DNA of 64,000 nt from an uncultured Myxococcales bacterium (GTDB lineage: Bacteria > Myxococcota_A > UBA9042): positions 62,001-126,000 of the forward strand of contig CAIYWC010000091.1 of the NCBI GenBank assembly GCA_903929795.1, in the 5' to 3' direction. Positions 38,170 through 46,866 of this stretch are shown piece by piece. The notes beneath the pieces were generated by a model. The model was not told the origin of the DNA, did not search any database, and was given only the letters and a program-made list of their open reading frames with translations. Numbering within the stretch: position 1 is the stretch's first letter; every line of letters begins with the position of its first letter. Made by a program: the position numbers and the translations under genes.

Positions 38170-39300
38170 TCAGCGCTGGCGGGGGGGCTCGGGATCGCCG
38201 TGCACCTGCCAGGCGGCGATAATACGCCCAACCAGCGGATGGCGCACCACGTCGGTCAGGCCCAGCTGGGCGATCGCGATGCCTTCCACTCCCGAGAGCG
38301 TGCGCAGCGCGTGCGCGAGGCCCGACGGCGTGCCGCGCGGCAGATCCGACTGCGACGGGTCGCCGGTCACAACGATGCGCGTGTGCTCGCCCATGCGCGT
38401 CAGCAGCATCAGCATCTGCTCGACAGTGCAGTTCTGCGCCTCGTCGAGGATCACAAACGCGTTGTTCAGCGTGCGGCCGCGCATGAAAGCCAGCGGCGCG
38501 ACCTCGATCTGCCCGCGGGCATTGAGCTTTTCAAAGCGATCCTCGTCGACGAGGTCGCGCAGCGCGTCGTACAGCGGCCGCAGGTACGGCGTGACTTTCT
38601 CGTTGAGATCACCGGGCAAAAAGCCAAGATGCTCGCCGGCTTCCACCGCCGGACGCGTCAGGACGATGCGCTTGACGTCGCGGCGGTGCATCGCGCCGAG
38701 CGCCGCCGCCATCGCCAGGTACGTCTTGCCGGAGCCCGCCGGCCCAGAGGCGATCACGAGTTCATGGCGACGCATGGCCTCGACGTAGCGCTTCTGGCCC
38801 TCGGTCAGCGCCGTCACCGGGCGAATGCCGTCGCCGAGATCGCCCTCCGCCGCCAGAATCGACTGCATCACGCGCCCTGGGTGCGTCGCGTGCCGCGCCA
38901 CCGCCAAGCTGCGCACCGCCGCGCCCGACGCCGTCGTCGCGCCCGCCAACGGCTGGCGGTCCATGTCCTGGGCGTGCAGCAGCCGCTCCAATTCGCCATC
39001 GCTGACGTCCCCGCCGGCACGCGCCCGCACGAACGCCGAGCGCAGCAGCTCCGCCGCCGCTTTGACCGCCAGCGGATCGCCGATCAGGTGGATGTCATTG
39101 CCGCGCGCGATCGATTGCACGCCCAGGCGGTTTTCCAGCCAGCGCAGGTTGCGATCGCGTTCGCCGCAGAGGATGCGCAGCGCTTCGGTGTCGTCAAACC
39201 GGAGCGTGTAGCGGCGTTCATCGTGGTGGGTGTCGTTGGAGAGCGGTGCGGGAATCGGCACGGTAGGGTCCGCCTTGGCGTTTGGGCTGCGATCGGCCAT
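38170..39300 (-). CDS. phoH: PhoH family ATPase
   Basis: The 376-aa product has an N-terminal KH-like part ([22 protein letters not shown]), then a PhoH-type P-loop ATPase: Walker [12 protein letters not shown], Walker B VILDEAQN, and the sensor region [12 protein letters not shown]. PhoH proteins are cytosolic ATPases linked to RNA metabolism together with YbeY. It is the first gene of a five-gene minus-strand run. The start ATG diverges from ssb across 157 nt. Confidence 0.95.
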   Translation of the reverse strand: MADRSPNAKADPTVPIPAPLSNDTHHDERRYTLRFDDTEALRILCGERDRNLRWLENRLGVQSIARGNDIHLIGDPLAVKAAAELLRSAFVRARAGGDVSDGELERLLHAQDMDRQPLAGATTASGAAVRSLAVARHATHPGRVMQSILAAEGDLGDGIRPVTALTEGQKRYVEAMRRHELVIASGPAGSGKTYLAMAAALGAMHRRDVKRIVLTRPAVEAGEHLGFLPGDLNEKVTPYLRPLYDALRDLVDEDRFEKLNARGQIEVAPLAFMRGRTLNNAFVILDEAQNCTVEQMLMLLTRMGEHTRIVVTGDPSQSDLPRGTPSGLAHALRTLSGVEGIAIAQLGLTDVVRHPLVGRIIAAWQVHGDPEPPRQR

Positions 39301-39402
39301 TCATCCCCATTGTGGCGCCTTGCACGGCGCCGTCCCCGAATCGAAGGGTAGCGGATTGTCCGACCTTTCGCCACCGCCCCGCGGTTTTGCCGGCGCGGCC
39401 GA

Positions 39403-39431
39403 TGGACGTTCCGCCAGCGCTTGCGTACTAT
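39403..39431 (+). promoter_or_regulatory. Probable promoter of ssb
   Basis: TGGACG (39403-39408) and TACTAT (39426-39431) are 17 nt apart, 26 nt before the ssb ATG. The -10 is a good match, the -35 a moderate one. Confidence 0.45.
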
Positions 39432-39457
39432 TGGCACCCTACTCGCCGGAGATCGCC

Positions 39458-39943
39458 ATGGCCAACGTCAATAAAGTCATTCTGATTGGTCGCTTGGGCA
39501 ACACGCCTGAGCTCCGCTACACCACCGCCAACCACGCCGTCGCGGAGCTGCGGATCGCCGTCAACCGGGTCTACACGGACAAGAGCGGCCAGCGCCAGGA
39601 AAAGACCGACTGGTTTGGCGTGGAAGTCTGGGATAAGCAAGCTGAAAATGCCGAGCGCTACCTGCAAAAAGGCCGCGAAGTCTACGTGGAAGGCCGCTTG
39701 GCGACCGACGAGTGGATCGACAAGGACAGTGGCCAAAAGCGCACGAAAATCAAGATTGTCGCCGACACGTGGCAGTTCATCGGCAGTCGCGGCGATGGCG
39801 AAGGCCGTCCCGAGGGTGGCGGTGGCGGTGGCGGTGGCGAACGGCCGCGCCCGCCCGCTGGCCCGCGCCAGACCGGCCCCGCGCCGGGCATGGACGATCC
39901 GACGCCGGACGACATGGGCCCTGAAGACGATATTCCGTTCTAG
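39458..39943 (+). CDS. ssb: Single-stranded DNA-binding protein
   Basis: The 161-aa protein opens with the OB-fold sequence MANVNKVILIGRLGNTPELRYT, with DWFGVEVWDKQAENAERYLQKG and VEGRLATDEWIDKDSG. A Gly/Pro-rich linker leads to the acidic tip DDIPF that docks partner proteins. It protects single-stranded DNA in replication and repair. The start at 39458 has GGAG 8 nt upstream; the track's longer frame is a read-through of upstream DNA. Copy 2 of the interspersed repeat begins at its stop codon. Confidence 0.97.
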   Translation: MANVNKVILIGRLGNTPELRYTTANHAVAELRIAVNRVYTDKSGQRQEKTDWFGVEVWDKQAENAERYLQKGREVYVEGRLATDEWIDKDSGQKRTKIKIVADTWQFIGSRGDGEGRPEGGGGGGGGERPRPPAGPRQTGPAPGMDDPTPDDMGPEDDIPF

Positions 39944-40080
39944 CCATGCTGACCTATGTCCAACACCCCATTCTTCCAGTCAGACCTGTTGCATTTCGGA
40001 CTGGATCCGCGAGCGTGCACCTCCGGTGGCACGCCTCGGATGAAAGAGGTTTGAGCGAGAGCTTCGGTCGGAGTGTATAG
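39944..40080 (+). repeat. Interspersed intergenic element, copy 2
   Basis: The element begins 2 nt after the ssb TAG with ATGCTGACC, then has GTCAGACCTGTTGCATTTCG, CTGGATCCGCGAGCGTGCAC, GGTGGCACGCC, and ends with TTCGGTCGGAGTGTAT. The stem GCGTGCACC/GGTGGCACGC closes over TCC with one bulged base. A GGAG near its end is placed as a possible ribosome site for the 40084 gene. A 44-codon ORF from ATG 39946 to TAG 40078 runs through it in frame. Confidence 0.75.
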
Positions 40081-40083
40081 CCG

Positions 40084-40407
40084 ATGTCCGCCGCCGGCTG
40101 CGTCGTGCAGCACCGCTACCGCGTCGACCCGCTGGACCGCGCCGCGCTGCTGACGCTGCTCACGCAAGTGCGCGATCACGCGATGGATTTGGGCATCGAC
40201 GATTTCGCGGCGTGGCAAGACGAGGACGATCCGTGGCAGTGGACCGAGCTGCACCGCTTTGACTCGTGGAGCCACTACCAGCGGCTGACGCAAAAACCGC
40301 TGGATCAGGCGATGCTGGACACGTACGAAGCGCTGGCACGGCTGCAGGTCGGCGGCGCCAGCGCGGTTGAAACGCGCGTATGGACGCCCGTGGTGGTTTG
40401 CCGGTAA
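40084..40407 (+). CDS. Small hypothetical protein (possible ferredoxin-like fold)
   Basis: The 107-aa product starts 3 nt after the repeat element. Its RYRVDPLDRAALLTLLTQVRDHAMDLG start followed by acidic-aromatic strands (DDPWQWTELHRFDSWSHYQRL) suggests a dimeric alpha/beta barrel such as antibiotic-biosynthesis-monooxygenase type, but this is a guess from pattern. Codon use is like that of neighbours. GGAG about 10 nt upstream of the ATG comes from the repeat. Confidence 0.6.
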   Translation: MSAAGCVVQHRYRVDPLDRAALLTLLTQVRDHAMDLGIDDFAAWQDEDDPWQWTELHRFDSWSHYQRLTQKPLDQAMLDTYEALARLQVGGASAVETRVWTPVVVCR

Positions 40408-40468
40408 CGACGGGCGGTGAATTCCGCTATGCTCGCACCATCGGCGCTCGTGCCGCCGCGGATCGCGC

Positions 40469-43400
40469 ATGTCCAGTCCCTTGCCGCTGCCCGCTCTTGC
40501 GCTGCCCCGCCGTCGCGGATGGCCGTTGCTGTGCGCGATTGCGGTGTTGGGCGGCTGCGACGACACGCCGATCGGCTCCGGCGGCATCACCACCAACGGC
40601 GCGGACGACATCGGCGCCAGCATCGGGGACGTCGCGTTCTTGGACACGGGCCCCGCGGACGGCGGACCGGACGTCTGGGGCTGCACCGCCGCCAGCTGCG
40701 CCACCGGCTACCGCTGCTTCGCCGCCGGCGGCGACGTCACGCCAACCTGCGTCCCCGACGGCGCATTCGCCTGCGCGCCCTGCAGCGGCGACTCGGTCTG
40801 CCTCGGCGGCAGCTGCACCGCGATCGGCGACGAGGGCAGCTTTTGCCTGATTCCGTGCGTCAGCGGTGCCAGCGGCTCGAGCTGCCCCGCCGGCATGGCC
40901 TGCGCCGACCACGTCTGCGTCCCCAACAACGGCTCGTGCACGTGCCGGCCCGCGAATGACGGCGCCGTGGCGCCCTGCAGTGAGGCGACGCCGTCCAGCT
41001 GCCCGGGAAAACACACGTGCAGCGCCGCGTCTGGCTGGTCCGCGTGCAGCGCAACGCAGCCGTCGCCGGAGATCTGCAACGGCCTGGACGACGACTGCAA
41101 CGGCCTGACCGACGAAAACCTGGGCGGCGCGCCTTGCGGCCTCGGCGCCTGCAAGGGCCACATGCGGTGCGTCGGCGGCGTGTCCAGCTGCGACGGCGCC
41201 GGCGCGGTGACCGAGACCTGCAACGGCCTGGACGACGACTGCGACGGCGTCACCGACAACGGCTTTGTCACCGGCGGCCTCTACACCGGCGACGCCAACT
41301 GCGGGACCTGCGGCAACAGCTGCGACGGCGCGATCGCCAACGGCAGCGCGAGCTGCCAGGTTATCGGCGGCAAGGCGACATGCGCGGCGGCGACCTGCGA
41401 CCCGGGATTTTGGTCGGCGGTGGCCAAAGACTGCGCGCCCACGGCGATCTTTTCCTGCGCCAGCTGCGCGACATCCGCCAACTGCGGTGGCGACCCGTGC
41501 GTCGGCGGTTTTTGCCAGCCGCGGTGCAGCGACGCCGCGCCGTGCCTGTCGGGCTACGCGTGCGAAACGGACGCGACCGGCACGCTCAACACGTGCCAGC
41601 CCAAGAGCGGCACGTGCTCGTGCACGCCAGCCAACGGCGGAAGCAGCCAAACGTGCGTGAACAGCAATGCTTTTGGCACATGCGTAGGCAGCCAGATGTG
41701 CAACCCGGGCAGCGGCTGGAGCCCATGCTCCGCGGCGACGCCCAAGGCGGAGTTGTGCAATGGCGAGGACGACGACTGCGACGGCGCGACGGATGAGGAC
41801 GTCGGCGATGGCACCGCGTGCGCCGTGACCAACAAGAACGGCAGCTGCCCCGGCACGTTGAGCTGCGGCGGTGCGTTGGGCGTGAGCTGCAGCGGCAAGC
41901 AGCCGATGCCCGACGCCTGCAACGGCCTGGACGACGACTGCGACGGCATCACCGACAACGGCTGGCTGAACCCCGTGACGCTGCAATACGACAAGATGGA
42001 CGCGTGCGGCGCCTGCGACGTCATCTGCCCGCCTGCGCCGCCCAGCGCGGAGGTCACCTGCACCGGCGCACCCGTGCCTGCGTGCGTGACCGCGTGCGCA
42101 CCCGGGTGGGTCGACATGGACGGCTCGCTGGCGGACGGCTGCGAGTGCTATTTCCAGTCCAAGATCGACGTGCCCGACGGCGTCGACCAGAACTGCGACG
42201 GCGTGGACGGGGACGTGCTCGACGCCATCTTCGTCGCCACGATCGGCTCGGACGCCAACCCCGGCACGCGCCCATACCCGGTCGCCACCATCGTCCACGC
42301 GATCGCGTTGGCACAAGCCGCGGGCAAACGCGACGTCTACGTCGGCGGCGGCGTGTACACCGGATCGGTGGACATCGTCGCGGGAATTTCCATCTACGGC
42401 GGCTACGCGCCCGACTTCGCCGTGCGCGATCCGGTCAGCTACCAGAGCGCCATCGTCGGCACGGTTCCGCTCAGCGGCGCGACGGCGGCGGTGCGCTGCG
42501 ACGGCGTGCAAGGCGCGGACCAGATGCCTTCGCGGCTCGACGGCTTTCTGATCATCGGCGCCGACGCCAAAGCGCTGGGCAGCAGCGCGTACGGCGTCTG
42601 GTCCAACGGCTGCGATCAGCGGTTTCAGGTCACGTACTGCCAGATCCAATCCGGGGACGGCGCCGCTGGAATTCCGGGCGGCGCGGGCCAAAATGGCGTC
42701 CCGGGCGTGAGCGGCGGCGGCGGCGAGGCAGCGCGCGACGTCGGCCACGACGGCTGCACGGTCGCCGATTTCGGCACCGGCGGCAGCGGTGGCACGACGG
42801 CGCCCTGCGCTGGCGTAGACGTGAGCGGCGGGGCGGGCGGAACAGCCATCTGTCCGGCGTACGATGAAGACAATCCGCCGCCGCAATGCCCAGTTCCGCC
42901 GTACCTGCAGACGCCCTTGCCGGTCGAGCCGGGCGCGCCGGGGCTTGGTGCGGGCGGCGGCGCGGGTGGCGTTTCCGGCGCGGACAGCTACATCGACTCC
43001 AACAAGGGCATCGCCACGACCTGCAACAACGCGAAAGCGGGCTGTAATTTGTGCTTTGTCCCGGTCCTGCCGCGCACCGGCGTCGATGGCGGCGACGGCC
43101 AGCCTGGCAGCGACGGCGGCGCGGGCGTGGGCGGCAGCTCGGTGGTCGGCAGCGTGAACGGCGGCGTTTGGCAGCCCGGCAACGGCGGCACGGGCGGACC
43201 CGGCCCGCCCGGCAGCGGCGGCGGCGGCGGCGGCGCGGCGGGCGGCGTCGAGGTCCACGACTGTGCCACAACCTCGGCGAAATACACCGATATCGGCGGT
43301 TCGGGCGGCGGCGGCGGCTCCGGCGGCTGCGGCGGCTCCGGCGGCATGGGCGGCGGCGGTGGCGGCGGCTCTTTCGCAGTGTTCCTCGTCGCGACCGCGA

Positions 43401-43801
43401 CCGGCGGCGTGCCCTTGGTCCTCGGCAACCAGCTATCCGCCGGCTCCGGCGGCGCGGGCGCCTCGGGCGGACCGGCCGGCTCAGGCGGACCCGGCGGCCA
43501 AGGCGGCAAGGGCGGCAGCAGCGGCGAAGGTGCGCAGGCGACATTTTGCACCTCGCAGGGCGGCAACGGCGGCGCGGGGGGCAACGCCGGCCACGGCGGC
43601 GGCGGCGGCGGCGGCAGCGGAGGGCCGACGGCGCTCCTGGCGCTTGTGAACGTGCCGGCGGTAGCTGCCACGCCGCTGCAGGCGCAGAACCAGCTGAAAT
43701 CCGTGGGTGCCGGCGGCCCCGGCGGCCCGGGCGGCCCGTCGATCGGCGCGATGGGTCAGCCCGGCGCGACCGGCGTCGCCAGCAAACTGCTGCAGTGGTG
43801 A
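40469..43801 (+). CDS. MopE-repeat, beta-helix and glycine-rich surface lipoprotein
   Basis: The 1110-aa protein has a basic N-terminus, lipobox VLGGC (Cys30) followed by Asp-Asp at +2/+3. Cys knots fill about residues 70-190. Four ICNGLDDDCNGLTDE-type metal-binding repeats (MopE, PF11617) and one variant (GVDQNCDGVDGD) span about 190-580. Next comes a DUF1565-like beta-helix start (ATIGSDANPGTRPYPVATIVHAIALAQAAGKRDVYVGGGVYTG). From about residue 725 to the end the chain is a glycine-rich region (GGSGG, GGPGPPGSGG). The domain order suggests a long calcium-binding rod with a flexible tip. No signal for a known secretion system other than lipidation is visible. Confidence 0.88.
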   Translation: MSSPLPLPALALPRRRGWPLLCAIAVLGGCDDTPIGSGGITTNGADDIGASIGDVAFLDTGPADGGPDVWGCTAASCATGYRCFAAGGDVTPTCVPDGAFACAPCSGDSVCLGGSCTAIGDEGSFCLIPCVSGASGSSCPAGMACADHVCVPNNGSCTCRPANDGAVAPCSEATPSSCPGKHTCSAASGWSACSATQPSPEICNGLDDDCNGLTDENLGGAPCGLGACKGHMRCVGGVSSCDGAGAVTETCNGLDDDCDGVTDNGFVTGGLYTGDANCGTCGNSCDGAIANGSASCQVIGGKATCAAATCDPGFWSAVAKDCAPTAIFSCASCATSANCGGDPCVGGFCQPRCSDAAPCLSGYACETDATGTLNTCQPKSGTCSCTPANGGSSQTCVNSNAFGTCVGSQMCNPGSGWSPCSAATPKAELCNGEDDDCDGATDEDVGDGTACAVTNKNGSCPGTLSCGGALGVSCSGKQPMPDACNGLDDDCDGITDNGWLNPVTLQYDKMDACGACDVICPPAPPSAEVTCTGAPVPACVTACAPGWVDMDGSLADGCECYFQSKIDVPDGVDQNCDGVDGDVLDAIFVATIGSDANPGTRPYPVATIVHAIALAQAAGKRDVYVGGGVYTGSVDIVAGISIYGGYAPDFAVRDPVSYQSAIVGTVPLSGATAAVRCDGVQGADQMPSRLDGFLIIGADAKALGSSAYGVWSNGCDQRFQVTYCQIQSGDGAAGIPGGAGQNGVPGVSGGGGEAARDVGHDGCTVADFGTGGSGGTTAPCAGVDVSGGAGGTAICPAYDEDNPPPQCPVPPYLQTPLPVEPGAPGLGAGGGAGGVSGADSYIDSNKGIATTCNNAKAGCNLCFVPVLPRTGVDGGDGQPGSDGGAGVGGSSVVGSVNGGVWQPGNGGTGGPGPPGSGGGGGGAAGGVEVHDCATTSAKYTDIGGSGGGGGSGGCGGSGGMGGGGGGGSFAVFLVATATGGVPLVLGNQLSAGSGGAGASGGPAGSGGPGGQGGKGGSSGEGAQATFCTSQGGNGGAGGNAGHGGGGGGGSGGPTALLALVNVPAVAATPLQAQNQLKSVGAGGPGGPGGPSIGAMGQPGATGVASKLLQW

Positions 43802-43863
43802 AGGTTCGCGCTGGCGCGCCGCCATCCGGCCCGCTATCCTCGGCCGCCCAGGAGACCGCCCAC

Positions 43864-44409
43864 ATGCAAGTTAGCCAAGCCATTTTGACCCGGCGCTCGC
43901 ACAAACTGTTTCGCGGCACCGCGCTTCCCGATGTGGATCTGCGCCACCTGCTTGAGCTGGCCATTTGGGCGCCGAACCACAAATTCACCGAGCCCTGGCG
44001 GTTTACGGTCGTGCCCAAGCGCTCCCTGGACAAGCTGTGGGACGCCGTGCAGGCGGCGGCGGACAGCGACAAGGCGCGCAGCAAGCTCCCGAAATTGAAG
44101 GAGATTATCGAGGGTGCGGGCGCGGCGATCGCCGTGCGGCAGGTCCGCTCGCCCGACAACGCGGAACGCGACCGCGAGGACTACGCGGCGTGCGCCATCG
44201 CGTGCCAGCACATCCAGTTGGGCGCCTGGGAGCGCGGCTGGGCGTCCTATTGGACCACCAGCCCGGGCTTTGTCGGCGGCAGCCTGGAGGCCTTTTGGCA
44301 GACCGCGCCGGGTGAACGCCTGGTGGGCGTGATCTTTTTGGGCGAAGCCGCGCTCGAGATGCCCGCCGTTCGCCACAACCCATCAGACTCATTGGCAGTT
44401 TGGCTGTGA
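43864..44409 (+). CDS. Nitroreductase family protein
   Basis: The 181-aa product has the flavin-binding RRSHKLF start, the WAPNHKFTEPWRFTVV loop and GASYW-like segment (RGWASYWTTSP), typical of the small nitroreductase group (FMN enzymes reducing nitro or quinone groups with NAD(P)H). The ATG at 43864 has AGGAG 9 nt upstream. It is the first gene of a four-gene set with tgt, a peroxiredoxin and a hydrolase; tgt overlaps its end. Confidence 0.9.
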   Translation: MQVSQAILTRRSHKLFRGTALPDVDLRHLLELAIWAPNHKFTEPWRFTVVPKRSLDKLWDAVQAAADSDKARSKLPKLKEIIEGAGAAIAVRQVRSPDNAERDREDYAACAIACQHIQLGAWERGWASYWTTSPGFVGGSLEAFWQTAPGERLVGVIFLGEAALEMPAVRHNPSDSLAVWL

Positions 44410-45533
44410 GCTACAAGTTTTCGCTGGACCACGTGTGCGCGCAGTCGGGTGCGCGCGCGGCGACGATCGCCACGACGCATGGCCTGATCCAAACGCCGAT
44501 CTTCATGCCGGTTGGCACCCAGGGCACTGTGAAAGGCGTTTTACCGCGTGATCTCAAAGAGCTAGGCGCGCAGATCATCCTGGCGAACACCTACCACCTG
44601 ATGCTGCGGCCGGGCGCGGCGCGGATCCAGGCGGCGGGCGGGCTGCACAAGTTCGTTGCCTGGGACCGGCCAATGCTGACGGATTCCGGCGGGTTCCAGG
44701 TCTATTCGCTGGCGAAGATGCGCAAGATCACCGACGACGGCGCCGTGTTCCAGAGCCACATCGACGGCGCGCGGCACGTGCTGAACGCCGAGCACGCGAT
44801 GGCGCTGCAGGAGGCATTTGGCTCGGATATCATGATGGCGTTTGACGAATGTCCGCCGGCGAAGTCCGATGCGCGCGCGATCCAGACGGCGATGCGGCGG
44901 ACGACGGCGTGGCTGGACCGCTGCCTGCTGGCGCGCAAACGGCACGACGACTGCGCCCTGTACGGCATCGTGCAAGGCGGCGTGGATCTGGCGCTGCGGA
45001 CGCAGCATGTCGGCGAGATCTGCCAGCGGGATTGCGAAGGCTTCGCGATCGGCGGGCTGTCCGTGGGCGAACCGCTGCCGGAGACCTACGCCGCGTGCGC
45101 GCATACGGCCGCGCAGATGCCCGCTGACCGCGCGCGCTACCTGATGGGCGTGGGCACGCCGGAGGACCTCGTGCGCTGCATCGGCTACGGCGTCGACCAG
45201 TTTGACTGCGTGCTGCCGAGCCGCAACGCCCGCCACGGCGTCGTCTACACGTGGGACGGCAAATTGGCCATTAAAAACAAGCGGTTTTTCGACGACGACG
45301 GTCCGCTCGACCCGCACTGCAGCTGCAGCGTGTGTGGGCAATTCAGCCGCAGCTACATCCGGCATTTGTTCATTGCTGGCGAGCTGTTGGCGGCCACGCT
45401 CTTGACCACGCACAATCTGGCGTTCTACTTGCAGCTCGTCACCGCTGCGCGTTCGGCCATCCTGGCCGATCGCTACGGCACCTGGTCCGAGGCGACGCTT
45501 GCCCGCCTGGACAGCAAAATGTGGGCAGCATGA
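44406..45533 (+). CDS. tgt: Queuine tRNA-ribosyltransferase
   Basis: I prefer the GTG at 44406, which overlaps the preceding stop (GTGA), over TTG 44400; this gives 375 aa, the usual length. Signatures are DSGGFQV with the catalytic Asp, VQGGVDLALR, GGLSVGEP, DCVLPSRNARHG and the zinc site CSCSVC...H. The enzyme exchanges guanine 34 of GUN-anticodon tRNAs for the queuosine precursor. Neighbouring oxidoreductase genes are not known partners. Confidence 0.96.
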   Translation: MSYKFSLDHVCAQSGARAATIATTHGLIQTPIFMPVGTQGTVKGVLPRDLKELGAQIILANTYHLMLRPGAARIQAAGGLHKFVAWDRPMLTDSGGFQVYSLAKMRKITDDGAVFQSHIDGARHVLNAEHAMALQEAFGSDIMMAFDECPPAKSDARAIQTAMRRTTAWLDRCLLARKRHDDCALYGIVQGGVDLALRTQHVGEICQRDCEGFAIGGLSVGEPLPETYAACAHTAAQMPADRARYLMGVGTPEDLVRCIGYGVDQFDCVLPSRNARHGVVYTWDGKLAIKNKRFFDDDGPLDPHCSCSVCGQFSRSYIRHLFIAGELLAATLLTTHNLAFYLQLVTAARSAILADRYGTWSEATLARLDSKMWAA

Positions 45534-45543
45534 GGAATTCGCG

Positions 45544-46011
45544 ATGGCATGGCCCAAAGCCGGTGATTCTGCACACGATTTGACGTTGCCCGATCAGGAC
45601 GGCAAGCCGGTGACGCTCTCGGCGCTCTGGGCGCAGGGCCCGGTCGTGCTGTATTTCTACCCCAAGGACGAGACCGCGGGCTGCACGGCGGAGGCATGCA
45701 GCTTTCGCGACAGCTTTGAAGTGTTTCGCGACGCCGGTGCGCAAGTCGTGGGCGTGAGCCGGGATTCGGTCGCGAGCCACAAGAATTTCGCGGCGCATCA
45801 CCGGCTGCCGTTCACGCTGCTGGCGGACGTGGACGGCGTGGGCCATCGCGCCTGGGGCGTGCAAAAGCGCCTCGGACTGCTGACAGACCGCGTGACGTTC
45901 GTGATCGACAAGAAGGGCACGGTGCGCCACACATTCGCCTCGCACCTGCGGATGGGGGCGCACATCGACGCGTCGCTGGCGGTGGTCAAGCAGCTCAAGC
46001 TGGAGGCTTAG
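45544..46011 (+). CDS. bcp: Peroxiredoxin, BCP/PrxQ type
   Basis: The 155-aa product from ATG 45544 (GAGG upstream) has the peroxidatic Cys47 in DETAGCTAEACSFRD, with the resolving Cys52 five residues later, the atypical 2-Cys arrangement of the BCP group. It reduces hydroperoxides in the cytosol with thioredoxin. Family features LYFYPKDETAGCT and DVDGVGHRAWGV are intact. The hydrolase gene starts directly after its stop codon. Confidence 0.94.
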   Translation: MAWPKAGDSAHDLTLPDQDGKPVTLSALWAQGPVVLYFYPKDETAGCTAEACSFRDSFEVFRDAGAQVVGVSRDSVASHKNFAAHHRLPFTLLADVDGVGHRAWGVQKRLGLLTDRVTFVIDKKGTVRHTFASHLRMGAHIDASLAVVKQLKLEA

Positions 46012-46728
46012 GTGGCTGTCTCTGTTGAGGAATTTCAATACCGATACGGCGCGCGGACGTTCGCCGGCTATCTGGCGTGGAACCCGGAGCTGCCGGGCCC
46101 GCGGCCGGGCGTCCTGATCGTGCACGAATGGCTGGGGCCGGGCGAAAACGTCAAGCGGCGGGCGCGGATGCTGGCGGAGCTCGGCTTTGTCGGCTTTGCC
46201 GCGGACGTGTACGGCGTGGATGTGCGGCCGACCAGCGCGCCGCAAGCTGCGGCGGCGATGGGTGCCGCGCTGGCGGATCGGGTCGAGCTGCGCGGCCGGC
46301 TCAACATGGCGCTCTCGGTGCTGCAAGCAGACCGGCGCGTCGATGCGCGGCGCGTGGCGGCGATCGGCTACTGTTTCGGCGGCGGCTGCGCGCTGGAGCT
46401 GGCGCGATCGGGCGCTACGCTGAACGGCGTTGTCAGCTTTCACGGCGCGCTCCAAACGACGCTGCCCGCGCAAACCAAGCCGCTCGCCAAGATCCTGGTG
46501 CTGCACGGCGCGGAAGACCCGCTGGTGGATCCGGCAAAAGTCTCTGTTTTTATGGATGAAATGCGCGCAGTCCAGGCCGACTGGCAGTTTGTCCACTACG
46601 GCAACGCGGTGCACGGCTTCACCAATCCGCAGGCGCACGATCGCGCGGGCGGCCTCTGCTTTGACGCCCTCGCCGACGCCCGCAGCTGGCAGCACATGCA
46701 GGGCTTTTTCGCCGAGCTTTTTGCCTGA
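46012..46728 (+). CDS. Dienelactone hydrolase family protein
   Basis: The 238-aa product begins with GTG right after the peroxiredoxin TAG, and GGAGG sits 6 nt upstream, inside the previous frame. The alpha/beta-hydrolase triad is Cys in GYCFGGG, Asp in HGAEDPLVD and His in NAVHGFTNP, the Cys-Asp-His arrangement of dienelactone hydrolases. Natural substrates of such relatives are often unknown. Copy 3 of the repeat starts at its stop. Confidence 0.92.
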   Translation: MAVSVEEFQYRYGARTFAGYLAWNPELPGPRPGVLIVHEWLGPGENVKRRARMLAELGFVGFAADVYGVDVRPTSAPQAAAAMGAALADRVELRGRLNMALSVLQADRRVDARRVAAIGYCFGGGCALELARSGATLNGVVSFHGALQTTLPAQTKPLAKILVLHGAEDPLVDPAKVSVFMDEMRAVQADWQFVHYGNAVHGFTNPQAHDRAGGLCFDALADARSWQHMQGFFAELFA

Positions 46729-46866
46729 ACGGCACATGCTGACCTGGCTCGAACGCCAAGAATCGTCGGATGGACTTGCCGCATTCCGGACTGGACCGCG
46801 CGCGCTTCTGTGGAGGCACGCCGCGGATGACGGAGGCCGGGACGTTGGAATTCGGTCAGTGCGTAT
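46729..46866 (+). repeat. Interspersed intergenic element, copy 3
   Basis: It begins 7 nt after the hydrolase TGA with ATGCTGACC and contains GCATTCCGGACTGGACCGCG, the stem GCTTC/GAGGC with loop TGTG, GGCACGCCGCGGATGA and TTCGGTCAGTG. The 3' end overlaps the last codons of the convergent HD-domain gene. The hairpin sequence differs from copies 1 and 2 but base pairing is kept. Confidence 0.75.
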
